Source: Gambelia wislizenii (taxonomy: Eukaryota; Chordata; Lepidosauria; Squamata; Crotaphytidae). From it: 64,000 bases of DNA. The first letter of the stretch is position 1. Each line of letters begins with the position of its first letter. Position numbers and translations under genes: made by a program. The stretch covers positions 444,780,687-444,844,686 of the forward strand of contig JAUMIR010000001.1 of the NCBI GenBank assembly GCA_030847615.1. The letters run 5' to 3'. Of the stretch, positions 20,746-30,439 are shown in pieces. The notes beneath the pieces are model-generated. The model ran no database searches and was not told where the DNA came from. It saw nothing but the letters and a program-made list of their open reading frames with translations.

Positions 20746-21308
20746 CTTAGATTTTCCTTGGTTTTTTTTCCGGGCTGTGAGGCCGTGTTCTGGAAGAGTT
20801 TATTTCTGACGTTTTGCCTACATCTGTGGCTGGCATCTTCAGAGAATGGGTGGGTAGGAGTGTGTGTGTGTGTGTGGGGGTAATATACTGTGAACCCTTT
20901 TGGGGAGTATATATAAATTTGTGTAATTGAATGGTTAGTTTATGGGTGAGATATGCAAGGAAGATTAGTATCTGTTTGGCTAATGGTTTGGTAGGTGTGT
21001 GTGTGGAGTTTATGTGCTGTGAACCCCTGTTGGGGAGTATATTTAAATTTGTGTAATTGAATGGTTAGTTTCTGGGTATAGAAATGCAAGCCTCGTTAGT
21101 GTCTGTTTGGCTAATGGTTGGTTGATGGGCCATTATCTGCTGGAAAGCCCCCTGTCCCTAGGTGGAGTTCATTTGCAGGTGCTGAGTTTTGATTTTAGTG
21201 CTTTTCAGGACTGACAGCCAGTTTTGTTTACTTTTAGGGTTTCTTCTTTCCTGTTGAAGTTGTCCAGGTGTTTGTGGATTTCAATAGCTTCTCTGTGCAT
21301 TCTGACAT
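20745..21308 (-). repeat. Inverted 3' arm of the Penelope-like element
   Basis: Reverse complement of 21733-22160 with an additional duplicated block. Contains GT runs at 20858-20876. The switch to forward sequence occurs at TCTGACAT/CACAAGAGC, about 21308. Confidence 0.85.
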
Positions 21309-21423
21309 CACAAGAGCAGCCAGACCCAGAAAAAACCACAGGAATGAAGAAGAAAAATAGCCACCCAAAGGGAAGGCATTTTTACCATAAATCAAAGGAG
21401 TCACAGACAGAATAGGGAAACTG

Positions 21424-21978
21424 ATGAGGAAACACAACCTCCAAACAATCTATAGACCAACGAAAAAAAAAATAATCCAAGAAATGCTACGCTCAGCGAA
21501 GGACAAAAGAGACCCTCTCACAGCTGCAGGAATTTACCACATACCATGCAGCTGTGGACAAGTTTACATAGGGACCACTAAATGCAGTGTGCAAACACGA
21601 ATCAAGGAACATGAGAGACACTGCAGACTGGGGCAGCCAGAAAAATCAGCAGTAGTAGAACATGTTATAAACCAACCTGGACACAAAATGCTATTTGAAA
21701 ACACAGAAATTCTAGACCAGGCCAACAACTATCATGTCAGAATGCACAGAGAAGCTATTGAAATCCACAAACACCTGGACAACTTCAACAGGAAAGAAGA
21801 AACCCTAAAAGTAAACAAAAGCTGGCTGCCAGTCCTAAAAAACACTAAAATCAAAACTCAGCACCTGCAAATGAACTCCACCCAGGGACAGGGGGATTTC
21901 CAGCAGATAATGGCCCATCAACCAACCATTAGCCAAACAGACACTAACGAGGCTTGCATTTCTATACCCAGAAACTAA
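21424..21978 (+). pseudogene. GIY-YIG endonuclease domain of the Penelope-like element
   Basis: Frame of 184 codons. Residues 36-65 hold AAGIYHIPCSCGQVYIGTT: the GIY and YIG halves with the CxC cysteines seen in Penelope nucleases, followed by QTRIKEHERHCRLG (catalytic Arg region) and VVEHVINQPGHKM. The frame ends past the domain in UTR-like sequence. In complete elements this domain follows an RT and nicks target DNA; here no RT is in front, so the piece cannot act alone. The domain itself is uninterrupted, which suggests a fairly young insertion. Confidence 0.88.
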
Positions 21979-22189
21979 CCATTCAATTACACAAATTTAC
22001 ATATACTCCCCAACAGGGGTTCACAGCACATAAACTCCACACACACACCTACCAAACCATTCTCTGGGGATGCCAGCCACAGATGCAGGTGAAACATCAG
22101 AAAGAAACTATTCCAGAACACAGCCTCACAGCCCGGAAAAAAACCAAGGAAAATCTATGGATGCCGGCCGTGAAAGCCTTTGACTTCAC

Positions 22190-22660
22190 AGTCCCAGTTT
22201 TAATTGAGGCTTCTAACGACAATGTAGGCTTTTTGTGACTCTGGCAAAAACATTCCTCTGTTCTCCAGTTCAATGAAGAGAGCTCTTATCTTCTCTAGAT
22301 GAAGCCTGATGTCATTACCATCTGAGTCTGGTGTTATACAGTCTCTAGTCAATATCATTTTGGAAGTACATGTGTCTCTCTGGTACTTCTGACACTTCCA
22401 GCAATCTTCAGCTGTGGCAGTATTATGCACATATATCAGCTGACCTGACTCTAAAGACAATATAATTGATGCTCTAGCCTTTTTATCAGCCCGTTGCTTC
22501 TCAGCATTCCAGGGCTGGGCAGGAAGGTTATGTACATAGTCCCACAAATTCTCCCTAATGAGAAAGCTTTGCATCATTATGGATCAGGTGTGATAATTGG
22601 AGCTGTTTAGTTTCTCAAAATTCAGCATGCCTAGGTTACTGGCCATATCTGCAGGCATGT
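22190..22660 (-). pseudogene. copia gag, N-terminal part
   Basis: Minus strand, starting near MASNLGMLNFEKLNSSNYHT (22640), a typical opening of copia gag, then after a stop MMQSFLIRENLWDYVHNL (22577), RADKKARASIILSLESGQ, TAEDCWKCQKYQRD, IRLHLEKIRALFIELENRG and YIVVRSLN, where a stop follows. This is the UBN2-like capsid region. The CCHC knuckle and everything up to the RT is gone. Structural protein of the particle; truncated. Confidence 0.82.
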
Positions 22661-22889
22661 CCAAACACAGACAGAGAAACAAAAACAAATGCTGAAGGTA
22701 ATTTGTCTTCAGTGAAAGATAAACAGGGTCAGGCAAAAGTGAAACAAGAACAAGCCAAGTGCTAGCTGATTGGCTGCCTTCTTCAAAAGCACACAGAGTC
22801 CAAAAAAACTCAGTCAGAAAGCTTGTCAGAGGCCTCGCTTTACCCCAGCAGCAAAACATAACTCTGTACTGGGATATACTGGCCTATAA

Positions 22890-22903
22890 TGGGCCCATAA
22901 CCC
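22890..22903 (-). promoter_or_regulatory. Primer binding site matching the anticodon region of initiator tRNA-Met
   Basis: The plus strand reads TGGGCCCATAACCC, the anticodon loop and 3' stem of vertebrate initiator tRNA-Met; the element lies on the minus strand, so its RNA is complementary to it. It sits one or two bases inside the 5' LTR. This is the copia-style use of a cleaved, internal tRNA-Met end as primer rather than the CCA end. Confidence 0.8.
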
Positions 22904-22904
22904 C

Positions 22905-23340
22905 TGTGTACTCACTATAGGCTCACTGAGAGGTACTGGGCACTGCCTGTGGGCGGACTAAACCCAGGAGTAGCTAAACAGCAGATAAACTACACAGCAG
23001 AATACGGCTTGAAAAACAAAGACTTCAGCTAGCAGGCTTTATCACTGCTGCCCTGACCCACTTTCACCCACAATACTTACAAGAAGCAAGCTCCTTCTGG
23101 AGGCTTCATCTTCAGTTCCAGTACAAAACAAACACAGAATACATACAGCAAACCTCAATAACAAATCCAACAGCAATTCTCCAAACACTCCTCAACACCC
23201 ACCCACAACATTAACTCAGATAGAGTGTATCTATATAGGATTGTTTGGGTAGTCACCTTCTGCTTAGCTACAGCTGTGCTAGTCTGTGATCTGTTGCTCC
23301 AACATTTTCTCTCTGGACTTAAAGGAATATTATCCTGATA
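22905..23340 (-). repeat. 5' LTR of the copia provirus
   Basis: 436 bp, homologous to 17115-17633. Plus-strand start TGTGTACTCAC; the end CCTGATA has lost the canonical CA by one change. It should hold the promoter for minus-strand transcription. Confidence 0.9.
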
Positions 23341-23345
23341 GCATT

Positions 23346-23607
23346 TTCCCTTGAGCCTGCCCCACTGCCACCCACACCATTGGTGTCTATGTGTGCGTGT
23401 GTAAAACACATCCCCTTTGAGCAGATTTTCTGGGGGCCATAAGGAGCTGGCTACAAGAGGAAGGGTTAACTGATGTAAATGAAGAGGTCTGTTCCTCCAG
23501 CAGAAGTATCCCACGAGCAGAGTTCTGCTCGTGGCAACTCTGGATCCAAGCTGTTATTTTGATGCTCTGATCAGACAGGATTACTGTTCATTCTAAAGAG
23601 TCTTACC
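23346..23607. other. Unassigned interval with a short perfect hairpin
   Basis: Only notable element: CCACGAGCAGA (23511-23521), two bases, then TCTGCTCGTGG (23524-23534), a perfect 11-bp stem. Function unknown, possibly chance or a relic of a palindromic element. Confidence 0.45.
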
Positions 23608-23869
23608 ACTCTCCAAGGAAAAGCAGCAAAGCAGCAGGAACAGTCTGTCTTTTTTGCGGCCTTCCCACACGACATTGACATCCTTCCGGCATCCTTTCAT
23701 TCTAGTCCCATGGGGGACCGAGCTAAAACCATGTTTTTTTGCAAACAGGTTTTTTGGTTAGCAAAAAAACACGGTTTTACCTCAGTCCCTTATGGGACCA
23801 GAATGAAAAAAACACTATGGTGGAAAGCAGCAGGAAAGACAACATTGCTTTGCTGCTTTTCCTCAGAGT
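23608..23869. mobile_element. Palindromic fold-back MITE, family P1, copy 1
   Basis: The two halves are inverted copies around 23751: ACTCTCCAAGGAAAAGCAGC pairs with GCTGCTTTTCCTCAGAGT, and the middle holds TTTTGCAAAC/GGTTAGCAAAAAAACACGG. Same family as the larger palindrome at 33799-34355 (shared CCAAGGAAAAGCAGCAAA and CATCCTTCC). No coding capacity. Confidence 0.75.
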
Positions 23870-25195
23870 GCGATCTGCACTGAAAAAATGCACTCTTCTG
23901 TAAAAAATAAATGATTAGTTCCCAGCGAGCCTCCAAATGGGTGCTCCCGCAGCATTTATGGTGAAAAGGAAGACAGGTGGCTTGACAGGGCAAAGGGAAG
24001 AGTGTGGCAGCTGTTTGGTACAGTGGGTGGTGGGTGGAACAGGGAGGGTCTCTGGTGCCTGGAGTCTGGCTTGGCTGAAGGCATGAGGATTTTCCGCCTT
24101 TGCTCCTAAGCTCAGGACACTTTGCTTGGTTGCAGCCGGAGCAACTCCTAAGGAGCCCAGTTTCCTTTACTGGTCCACCCAGTGTCAGTTTTGAGCTGCT
24201 GGTAGACCAGTTAAAAATGTTAACACAAGATTTCAAATTTTGTGTATCATTATTATTATTGAAATTCATCAATTTTGCAATGGATGTTAAAAAACAATCA
24301 ACAAATTATGCTATTACCAAGAAACACAAAAATATATTACACAGTTGGGCTTGGGTCCCCTTCCAGACTGCCAAGCCTGGGCAATTTGTACTGGCTTCCT
24401 CCCTCTCATCAACCCTGGTAGCTGGGACTAACAAGCTGGGACTCTTTCTTCTGATCCGTCATTATTAATCTAAGGTTTATGTCTCAGCTGTCTAATATAA
24501 CAAGGACAGTTACTGCTTGTTTGCTTTGGAATAAAGAGATCTTTTGTAGATCATATGGGGTTTTTTGCTATGTACTATGTGTAAAAGTGTGGGCCTAAAC
24601 AATGAAACCAGAGATCCTCTTAAGCAGGGTGAGAAACGGTTGTCTGGCAGCCCAGGGAAAGGGCCCAACAAAATCCTAACTAGAAAAATGGGGCATAGGA
24701 ATGAATACTTTTCATGCAGAGCAAATGAAGTCAGATGAAATCAGTAGGCAAGCTAACCTATAAACTTCTTGTTATGTGCCACCAGGTCAGAGCATACTTG
24801 TGAGGACCCTGTGCGGGAGAAATCTCCAAGAGTACCTGTTATTAAGTTTGGGTCTTACAACCTTGGGGCTGTGGTTTCCTTTATCGGCTCAGTCTATCTG
24901 AAACATGGGAAATATTATCTTTTCCACTGAGTCACACTTTCTCATAATACCCAAAGTGAAACTTCTTCAGCTTAGTGCATCTGGCTTCTAGTGAGAATTC
25001 AGGCTTGATTTGTTCTAGGACCCATTTGTTTGTCTTTTGGGCAATCCATGGTGTCTTCCTCCAGCACCACATTTCAAATTAATATTATTCTTAAAAATAC
25101 AACATATGAATCAACCATGTAGTACACAGGCCGAAACGTTTGGGCTTGTTCAAAATAAAAATGAAAATAAAAAACCCACCCACTGAGCACTTGGA
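23870..25195. other. Unassigned interval
   Basis: Frames of 122 and 160 codons here have no recognisable domain and overlap on opposite strands. No repeat end recognised except at the borders. Confidence 0.4.
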
Positions 25196-25199
25196 GATG

Positions 25200-25316
25200 T
25201 GAAGTCGAAGGCTTTCATGGGCAGCATCCATAGGTTTTAATGTTTTTTTTCCAGGCTGTGAGGAAAACTCTTCCAGTACACAGCCTCACAGCCCAGAAAA
25301 AACCCACAAAAAACTT
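25200..25316. mobile_element. Fold-back Penelope-like 3' tail
   Basis: Left: GAAGTCGAAGGCTTTCATGGG and TTTTCCAGGCTGTGAGG; right, inverted: CCTCACAGCCCAGAAAAAAC. This is the same terminal sequence as 22080-22172 in both orientations with only a short gap, a very short inverted Penelope relic. Confidence 0.75.
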
Positions 25317-25564
25317 GGAGATGTATTTCCCTCTTTCCCCTGTGGATTCTATTTGGTGGTCTCTAGTATTTGCCTCCTCCTCCTTCTTTTCTCTGATGAA
25401 GCACTGAATTATCTGTATGATGTCAGCATATGCGTCAAAGTCGGAAGGTCTGCTTTTACCTGTCACAGTACCTAAAATTATTCTGTGCAGCCGCGGTTAA
25501 AATACGTCAGACAATGAGCTCCACAGTAGAATAGTACCAACCTTGTCTTGTTATACTGGAGGTA

Positions 25565-25708
25565 TGCAGTCTGAAGGGTCATCTTAAATATTGCCTTCAT
25601 CCTGATTTTACCCTGTGTTTTTACCTTTTTACCTTCTTTTTATTCTGTATCCCCTTTTTACCTGTACTGGTCTATGACCATAATAAAGATTCTCTTCTAT
25701 TCTATTCC
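25565..25708 (+). mobile_element. LINE 3' terminus with AATAAA and (TTCTA)n-like tail
   Basis: T-rich UTR followed by GTACTGGTCTATGACC, AATAAAGATTC and TTCTATTCTATTC. The phrase is a frequent lizard LINE ending; subfamily not determined. Confidence 0.5.
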
Positions 25709-25983
25709 TAAAATTTTCTCCAGACTTTACAGTGCAGAGATTTCATAAGAGAAAGACTATACACTGCCCAGGAAGGAGATTTTTGGCCTTGAAGGAAGTG
25801 TCACATCCCCCCTAAAACTTCCCAGTATTTTCTCTTCACTTGGTACTCTCCTAAGTTAAATAAACATCCATTTATTCTTTTTTAAAAAACAATGACAACA
25901 CACCTCTCTTCTAGTGTCTTTACATGATTCCAGTGCTTGTTGTGAAGTCTCTCTCTTGCTCTCTCCTGAGTCCAGTGTCTGAG

Positions 25984-26320
25984 GAGATTATCAGATGCAG
26001 GAGAATGCAGCAAAAAATAAAATAAAATAAAATAAAAATAAAAATAAATGTTCCCAACCACATCAGAAGAAGGGGAGGAGAACAGAAAGGGCAACCTTAC
26101 TAGATGCCCATGTCCTTTAGCCATTCCGGGGGTGTAGTGCTGCCATGGACAAGGCTCCATTTTCCTATTGATGGGAACAAGCCACTAATAAAATGGGACA
26201 CTTTACTCACGGCTGCGCTACAACCCAGGGATACTGAAGGATGATGTTGTCTGATAATCTTGCCCTTTCCTGTTCTTCTCACTATCTTCTGACGTGGTTT
26301 TTGCCATGTCTGATACCCTC
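25984..26320. mobile_element. MITE with GAGATTATCAGA ends, 310-bp subfamily
   Basis: Left end GAGATTATCAGATGC, right end CATGTCTGATACCCTC. Perfect 5-bp duplication CTGAG at 25979-25983 and 26321-26325. Inside each arm the terminal word recurs inverted (GATGTTGTCTGATAATC at about 26243-26259; its left partner is worn). An A-rich AAAATAAAAT tract (26010-26046) is inserted in the left arm. Related copies at 46477-46784 and 51051-51358. Confidence 0.8.
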
Positions 26321-26326
26321 CTGAGG

Positions 26327-26517
26327 CTCTCCTCCACTTGGCTGCAGTACAGCATACAGCAACCAGGGCCAGCAAACACAAACACAGGGCTTTGCTTACT
26401 CTGTTATGTACATTGCTCTATTTGCTCACACACGTGCTCTGCTTTTCTTCCTTCCTTCCTTGCTCACTCCCTTGTTGCTTGGGAGGGGGGCACACATGCA
26501 CTTGAAATGCCAGTCTA
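26327..26517. other. Unassigned short interval
   Basis: CTTCC-rich stretch near 26448. No recognisable element or gene. Confidence 0.4.
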
Positions 26518-26727
26518 ACACTTGTTGCATGGCAGAAATCATGCAGTTTGACACAGTTTTAACTATCATGGCTCCATCTTACGGAATCCTGGGATATGTA
26601 GTTTGTTGTGGCACCAGAGCTCTCTGACAGAGAAGGCAAAACTACAAATCCCAGAATTCCATAGCATTGAGCCACAGCAGTTAAAGCAGTGTCAAACTGC
26701 ATGATTTCTGCAATGTGGCAGCAGTTG
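26518..26727. mobile_element. Inverted-repeat MITE with TGCAGTTTGACA ends
   Basis: Left arm GGCAGAAATCATGCAGTTTG pairs with CAAACTGCATGATTTCTGC on the right. Inside are GGAATCCTGGGATATGTAG and CTACAAATCCCAGAATTCC, also inverted. Same family as 30787-30995. No ORF. Confidence 0.75.
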
Positions 26728-26949
26728 CAGTCTCCTTGCAGTGCTCACTCAACACAGCATGTTTTCCCCCCTTCTGAGAGCTGCTGCCTGCTAAGTCCCA
26801 GAATGATTTGCAAGAACAAAGAGTTGTAATGCAGGGAGCTTCAATTTGACCTGATCTTCTGATTCTCCTGACCGAGCTTTGTAAACTCCAAGTGTTAACT
26901 TTTATTCCTTGTTTGTTCAGAACAGCAAACACTGGAATTCCTCTGGCTT

Positions 26950-27170
26950 GCAAAGTGAGACGTTGAAAATTGTTCACACCTACAGCTCTTATATTTTCTC
27001 TGCTAGCATTGCCTTCATAACGTTGCCTGCCCCTTTTCTTTGGTTGCCTAAACTGTATTTCTAAATGGTTAACTTAGGTTTTAAGTTGCTGCAATGTTGG
27101 ACATTTGGGGACTGAAAGCAAATTTCATTTGAAGGGGTAGAAGTTTTATTTGATGGGGTAATGCCCTCAT
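26950..27170. repeat. Dispersed repeat of unknown family, copy 1
   Basis: Aligns with 29110-29350 in the same orientation: GTTGCCTGCC/TTTGCCTGCC, TTTCTTTGGTTGCCTAAAC, CTGTATTTCTAAATG, GCAATG, ATTTGGGGACT and GGGGTAATGCCCT. I recognise neither ends nor coding capacity. Confidence 0.6.
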
Positions 27171-27174
27171 TCCC

Positions 27175-27212
27175 CACCACCACCACCACTTCACCACCAC
27201 CACCACACCCCT
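27175..27212. repeat. (CCA)n repeat
   Basis: CCACCACCACCACCACTTCA followed by a further CCACCA run. Simple sequence. Confidence 0.9.
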
Positions 27213-27334
27213 GGCCTCGGGTCGATGTTACTGGCATGACCTTCACCCGGTACCTTCCATCATTGTCCCTGCTCCTAAAATTTGCTTAGAATTTGTTAAG
27301 GAAAACAGCATGCAAATGAAGAAATGCCATAGAG

Positions 27335-28005
27335 CAGTAACTCTTTACCAGGGACCCCCTGTAAATATATTTTGTTGCCGTGGGCCCCCAAGGACTTTTT
27401 CAGACACATAAAAAGTGCTGCGGAGGGCTCGGGAGAGGTACATGCCTGTTTCGCGGCAGGAGGTCCTTTTTGGATGCCGCCGTCCCTCTCGCGTTACCCT
27501 CTGTGTTCCTTCCGTGTCGCATGGAAGGAAAAGGCACCACTTTTTATTCACAAAGAACTTCTGTGAGTAAAAAGTGGTGCCTTTTCCTTTCATGCGACAC
27601 GGAAGGAACACGGAGGGTAACGCGAGAGGGACGGCGGCGGCCAAAAAGGACCCCCTGCCGCGAAACAGGCACGTACCTCTCCCGAGCCTTCCGCAGCACT
27701 TTTTACGCATCTGAAATAGTCCCAAGACTTACCCCAATATCAAGAACAACAACAACAATACAATTACAGTACATAATCCATTAGACCTCCCCTCAGAGGC
27801 ACTGGAGTGGGGGGAAGACTTTTCTCCTGCTTCTTCCTGCAAATTTTTGGCTGGAGTGGATTGAACAGCAATACACAGGATAAGCCAGCCAGCCTTTGCC
27901 TTGGCTCCTGCCACATGAGCGGAACAGCCTTCAAGCCTTAGCAGACCACCTGTGAGGACATCAAGGACCCCTGGGAGTCCGTGGACCACAGGTTAAGAAC
28001 CACTG
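27335..28005. mobile_element. hAT-type MITE carrying a palindromic insertion
   Basis: Left end CAGTAACTCTTTACC, right end GGTTAAGAACCACTG. Flanks CCATAGAG and CTATAGAC agree at 6 of 8 positions, as expected of an old hAT duplication. Homologous to 15028-15372 (GACTTTTCTCCTGCTTCTTCC, AAGCCAGCCAGCC). The palindrome 27393-27721 lies inside. Confidence 0.8.
27393..27721. mobile_element. GC-rich 329-bp palindromic MITE
   Basis: Almost the whole element is one inverted repeat: GACTTTTTCAGACACATAAA at the left pairs with GCATCTGAAATAGTC at the right, and CTCTCGCGTTACCCTC recurs inverted as GAGGGTAACGCGAGAG. The centre is near 27555. Flanked by a perfect CCAAG duplication (27388-27392 and 27722-27726). 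The ends belong to the ATTATCAGA group. Apparent overlapping frames of 126 and 134 codons on the two strands are a by-product of the symmetry. Confidence 0.88.
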
Positions 28006-28024
28006 CTATAGACCTTACCTCTAA

Positions 28025-28966
28025 CAATAATTGGTTCCTGTGTGCCTTCGAGTCATTTCCAACTTATGGCAACCCTCTAACAGGGTTTTCTTGGCAAGAT
28101 TTGTTCAGAGAGGGTTTGTGTTGGGGGAGGGTTTGTATTGGGGGGGTATGAGTATAAAATTAAAAATTTATTAAATATTCCAGGGAGCAAGCCCTTTAGG
28201 AATATCTTCTTAAGAAAACTTTATTTCAAAGTAAGCAGAGTTAACAGGGAAGACTTTGACCCAGCTCAATTTGCATTTGTATGTGGTCTAATCACCCACT
28301 CAAGTAGACAAATTAAGGACAATAAAGACGTCTGCTTAAAATGCATACCAAAAGTTTACTGAAGGTATAGCAATCTTAATCTACATATTCAAAACAAATC
28401 TAAGTCCTTAACTAACTAAGAGCATTACAGTTCAGAGTAGAAAACTCACCCAGTCTTGGGAAGTTCAGGTTAGGATAATCAAATCAGAAGTTTCCAAGTA
28501 TTACAGCAGTAATATCCATATTTCCTCGGATAAAGAGGTGATTGCAAGTCAGCAAGAGCTTGCCTCTTTTCTTCATGTTTTGGAGGTTAGATGCATGGAG
28601 GAAAGGGGGGGGAAGGGAAGAAGAAGCTTCATGTAGAAGCTGCTAAAACCCCCGAGAAGAAGCAACACAAAGCATCATAAAGCATTTAAATTAGGAGGCC
28701 ATGTGATGAATGACTCAGTGGTCACCCCATAGCTCCAAATGGCTAAGACAGCCTGAGAAGAGAAGGGGGGGTTGGAAACTTAAGCATGCAAGGAATTTCC
28801 TAAACTTACTAAGCAGGGGTGCAAGAAGAGTGATACATTTCCCTTTGCCTTCCTCTCAGGCTCAGAGAGAGTGACTTGCCCAAGGTCATCCAGGGGTAGT
28901 CATGGTTGAGTGGGGATGTGAACCCTCGTCTCCAGAGTCCTAGTCCAATGCTCAAACCACAACATG
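28025..28966 (-). mobile_element. tRNA-derived SINE, reverse strand, interrupted
   Basis: Tail half 28025-28124 (TGTGCCTTCGAGTCATTTCC, GGTTTTCTTGGCAAGATTTG) and head half 28839-28966 (GACTTGCCCAAGGTCATCC, TCTCCAGAGTCCTAGTCC, CAAACCACAACATG) are separated by about 710 bp of unrelated sequence. Same family as 12575-12830. Confidence 0.75.
28125..28838. mobile_element. Unidentified insertion in a SINE
   Basis: The SINE body is continuous outside these approximate limits, so this block is an insertion. It starts G-rich (GGGGGAGGGTTTGTATTGGG) and ends TAAGCAGGGGTGCAAGAAG. No ORF of note, no clear inverted termini or duplication found; a solo LTR or non-autonomous transposon is possible. Confidence 0.4.
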
Positions 28967-29109
28967 AATTTAAAGCCCAATGTAGGGAAATTCCTTTCCA
29001 TTTACCTTTATTTGATTAAAGAGGCAAACGTCAGTGACAGGAAAGTTTTTCAAATTTTTAAAAGTGTTATAGCTAATTATGAAAATAATTTTTAAAAGCC
29101 TTTGTGGTC

Positions 29110-29350
29110 AGTCTCCAAATTTCTAGCACTGCAGAGAGTGGGACATTGAAAACCATTCGCTCCTAGAACTTTTCTGTTTACTGTGTTTGCATTTCTTTAG
29201 TCACTTTGCCTGCCTCTTTTTCTTTGGATGCCTAAACTGTATTTCTAAATGCACACGTGAATTTTTAAGTTATTGCAATGCTAGAAATTTGGGGACTAAA
29301 GGAAAATGTTGTTGGGAGGCAGAATTCTTATTTAGGGGGAGGGGGCAATG
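29110..29350. repeat. Dispersed repeat of unknown family, copy 2
   Basis: Same order of blocks as 26950-27170, including TGCCTAAACTGTATTTCTAA, AATTTGGGGACTAAAGG and GGCAATGCCCT. No coding capacity. Confidence 0.6.
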
Positions 29351-29355
29351 CCCTG

Positions 29356-30439
29356 GATACAGAACAACAGTTTTTGATGACCAACCAGAGATTCCATGTG
29401 TTAACTTGCCCCTTGGTGTACAAGTACTGATGGTAAATAAGCTCTACAGCCAAGAATCAGAACTTCAGAAAACACCTTCAGCAAACCTGCAAGTTTCCAA
29501 AGACATTTCGATAATAGGTGTTCTCTTAAAAGCCTTCTAACAGTACCTTTCTTAGTCATCTTTGTCTAGTTCTGGGAAAGTTCATGACCTGATCCACTGT
29601 TCTTTCTCACCCTCATCTCTCTGAGTCCCTTACCGGTGAGAACATCCAACCTCCTCTGTGACTAGTTAGTCAGACATGCTCTGATTTCTAATGGGCTCGT
29701 TGACTTGTTCCAATGAATTAAGTGCTCAAGGCAAGTTATCTAGCTAATAGGTTGTGCATGTGGTGTGCAGGCTGTACTTCTTTAACTGCCAGCTTATTTC
29801 TGATTCTAATAAGTTTGCCCAGCTCTGCTCTGCCACCCTCCCCACTGCACTTTCACTTAACATTTATTGGAAAAAATAATTGGATGGATTGAAGCGCAGC
29901 ACCATTTTACTTAACAGATAAGAAATTTCATATCTTCCCTGATTAGAGGCTGTGAGATACCAGCTCTCCATAGCTAGCAGCAGAGGCAATTTCATTTCAC
30001 TTCTGCTGATATGTGGTGAAAGTTGGTGGACTGCACACAGCAACTGTGTTGCTTTAATATCCTGGCCCATAAGTTGACAACTTTCATAATAACAGTCACC
30101 CATAGTGGGCATCTCCATCCTACCTCAACAAGAATTTTTCAGGTGGGAGCCATTCCAAATTTTCTTCCCACTGCAGATACCATGCACAGGGGATTTGATT
30201 CCACTGCAGACTATGCCAGGAATAAAGGGGCAAAGTCCTTCCACATGCATACACACAAACCAGTGGGATCCTCTGCTCCAGCTTGTAGTTAAGGGGGTAG
30301 TGGAAACCAACTACAATAAGCTAACTACAGATTATATTAACTGTTATGCTAGTTTGGCCACAAAATGTAGCAAGTCAGAACCAGATTTAGGCACAGCTGA
30401 CTGGATAAGATCCCAAGGTGTAAAGATATATAATTGAAT
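29356..30439. other. Unassigned interval
   Basis: No recognisable domain, SINE head or transposon end. Short frames on both strands are without motifs. Confidence 0.4.

Larger units (their letters stand above)
20745..22172. mobile_element. Penelope-like element, fold-back copy inside copia
   Basis: A forward 3' part (about 21314-22172) carries the GIY-YIG domain and the tail CCTCACAGCCCGGAAAAAAA, ATGCCGGCCGTGAAAGCC. An inverted copy of the same 3' region lies to its left (20745-21308), so the two ends can pair over more than 400 bp. The left arm has an extra duplicated block of about 125 bp (the words TTGTGTAATTGAATGGTTAG and GGGGAGTATAT occur twice). Inverted partial copies are usual for Penelope elements. 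The RT domain is absent. Confidence 0.85.
17115..23340 (-). mobile_element. Ty1/copia-type LTR retrotransposon provirus, rearranged
   Basis: Bounded by GCATT at 17110-17114 and 23341-23345, a perfect 5-bp target duplication. In minus-strand order: 5' LTR (22905-23340), primer site (22890-22903), gag (from about 22650 to 22190), a Penelope-like insertion (about 20745-22172), RT (20745-20046 and on to 19933), a LINE fragment (19932-18336), the end of RT plus RNase H (18335-17650), polypurine tract, and 3' LTR (17115-17633). The RT-before-RNase H order, YVDD box and UBN2-like gag identify Ty1/copia. Protease and integrase, expected between gag and RT, are missing. The frames are broken. Confidence 0.92.

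Noticed and set aside
23511..23534. Perfect 11-bp hairpin as a terminator or regulatory site
   Set aside because: Isolated, without a gene beside it or a U tract; may be chance.
24100..24468. 122-codon frame
   Set aside because: No motif; overlaps a longer antisense frame without homology.
27345..27784. Two overlapping frames of 126 and 134 codons on opposite strands with similar products
   Set aside because: Produced by the palindromic MITE 27393-27721, where both strands have the same sequence.
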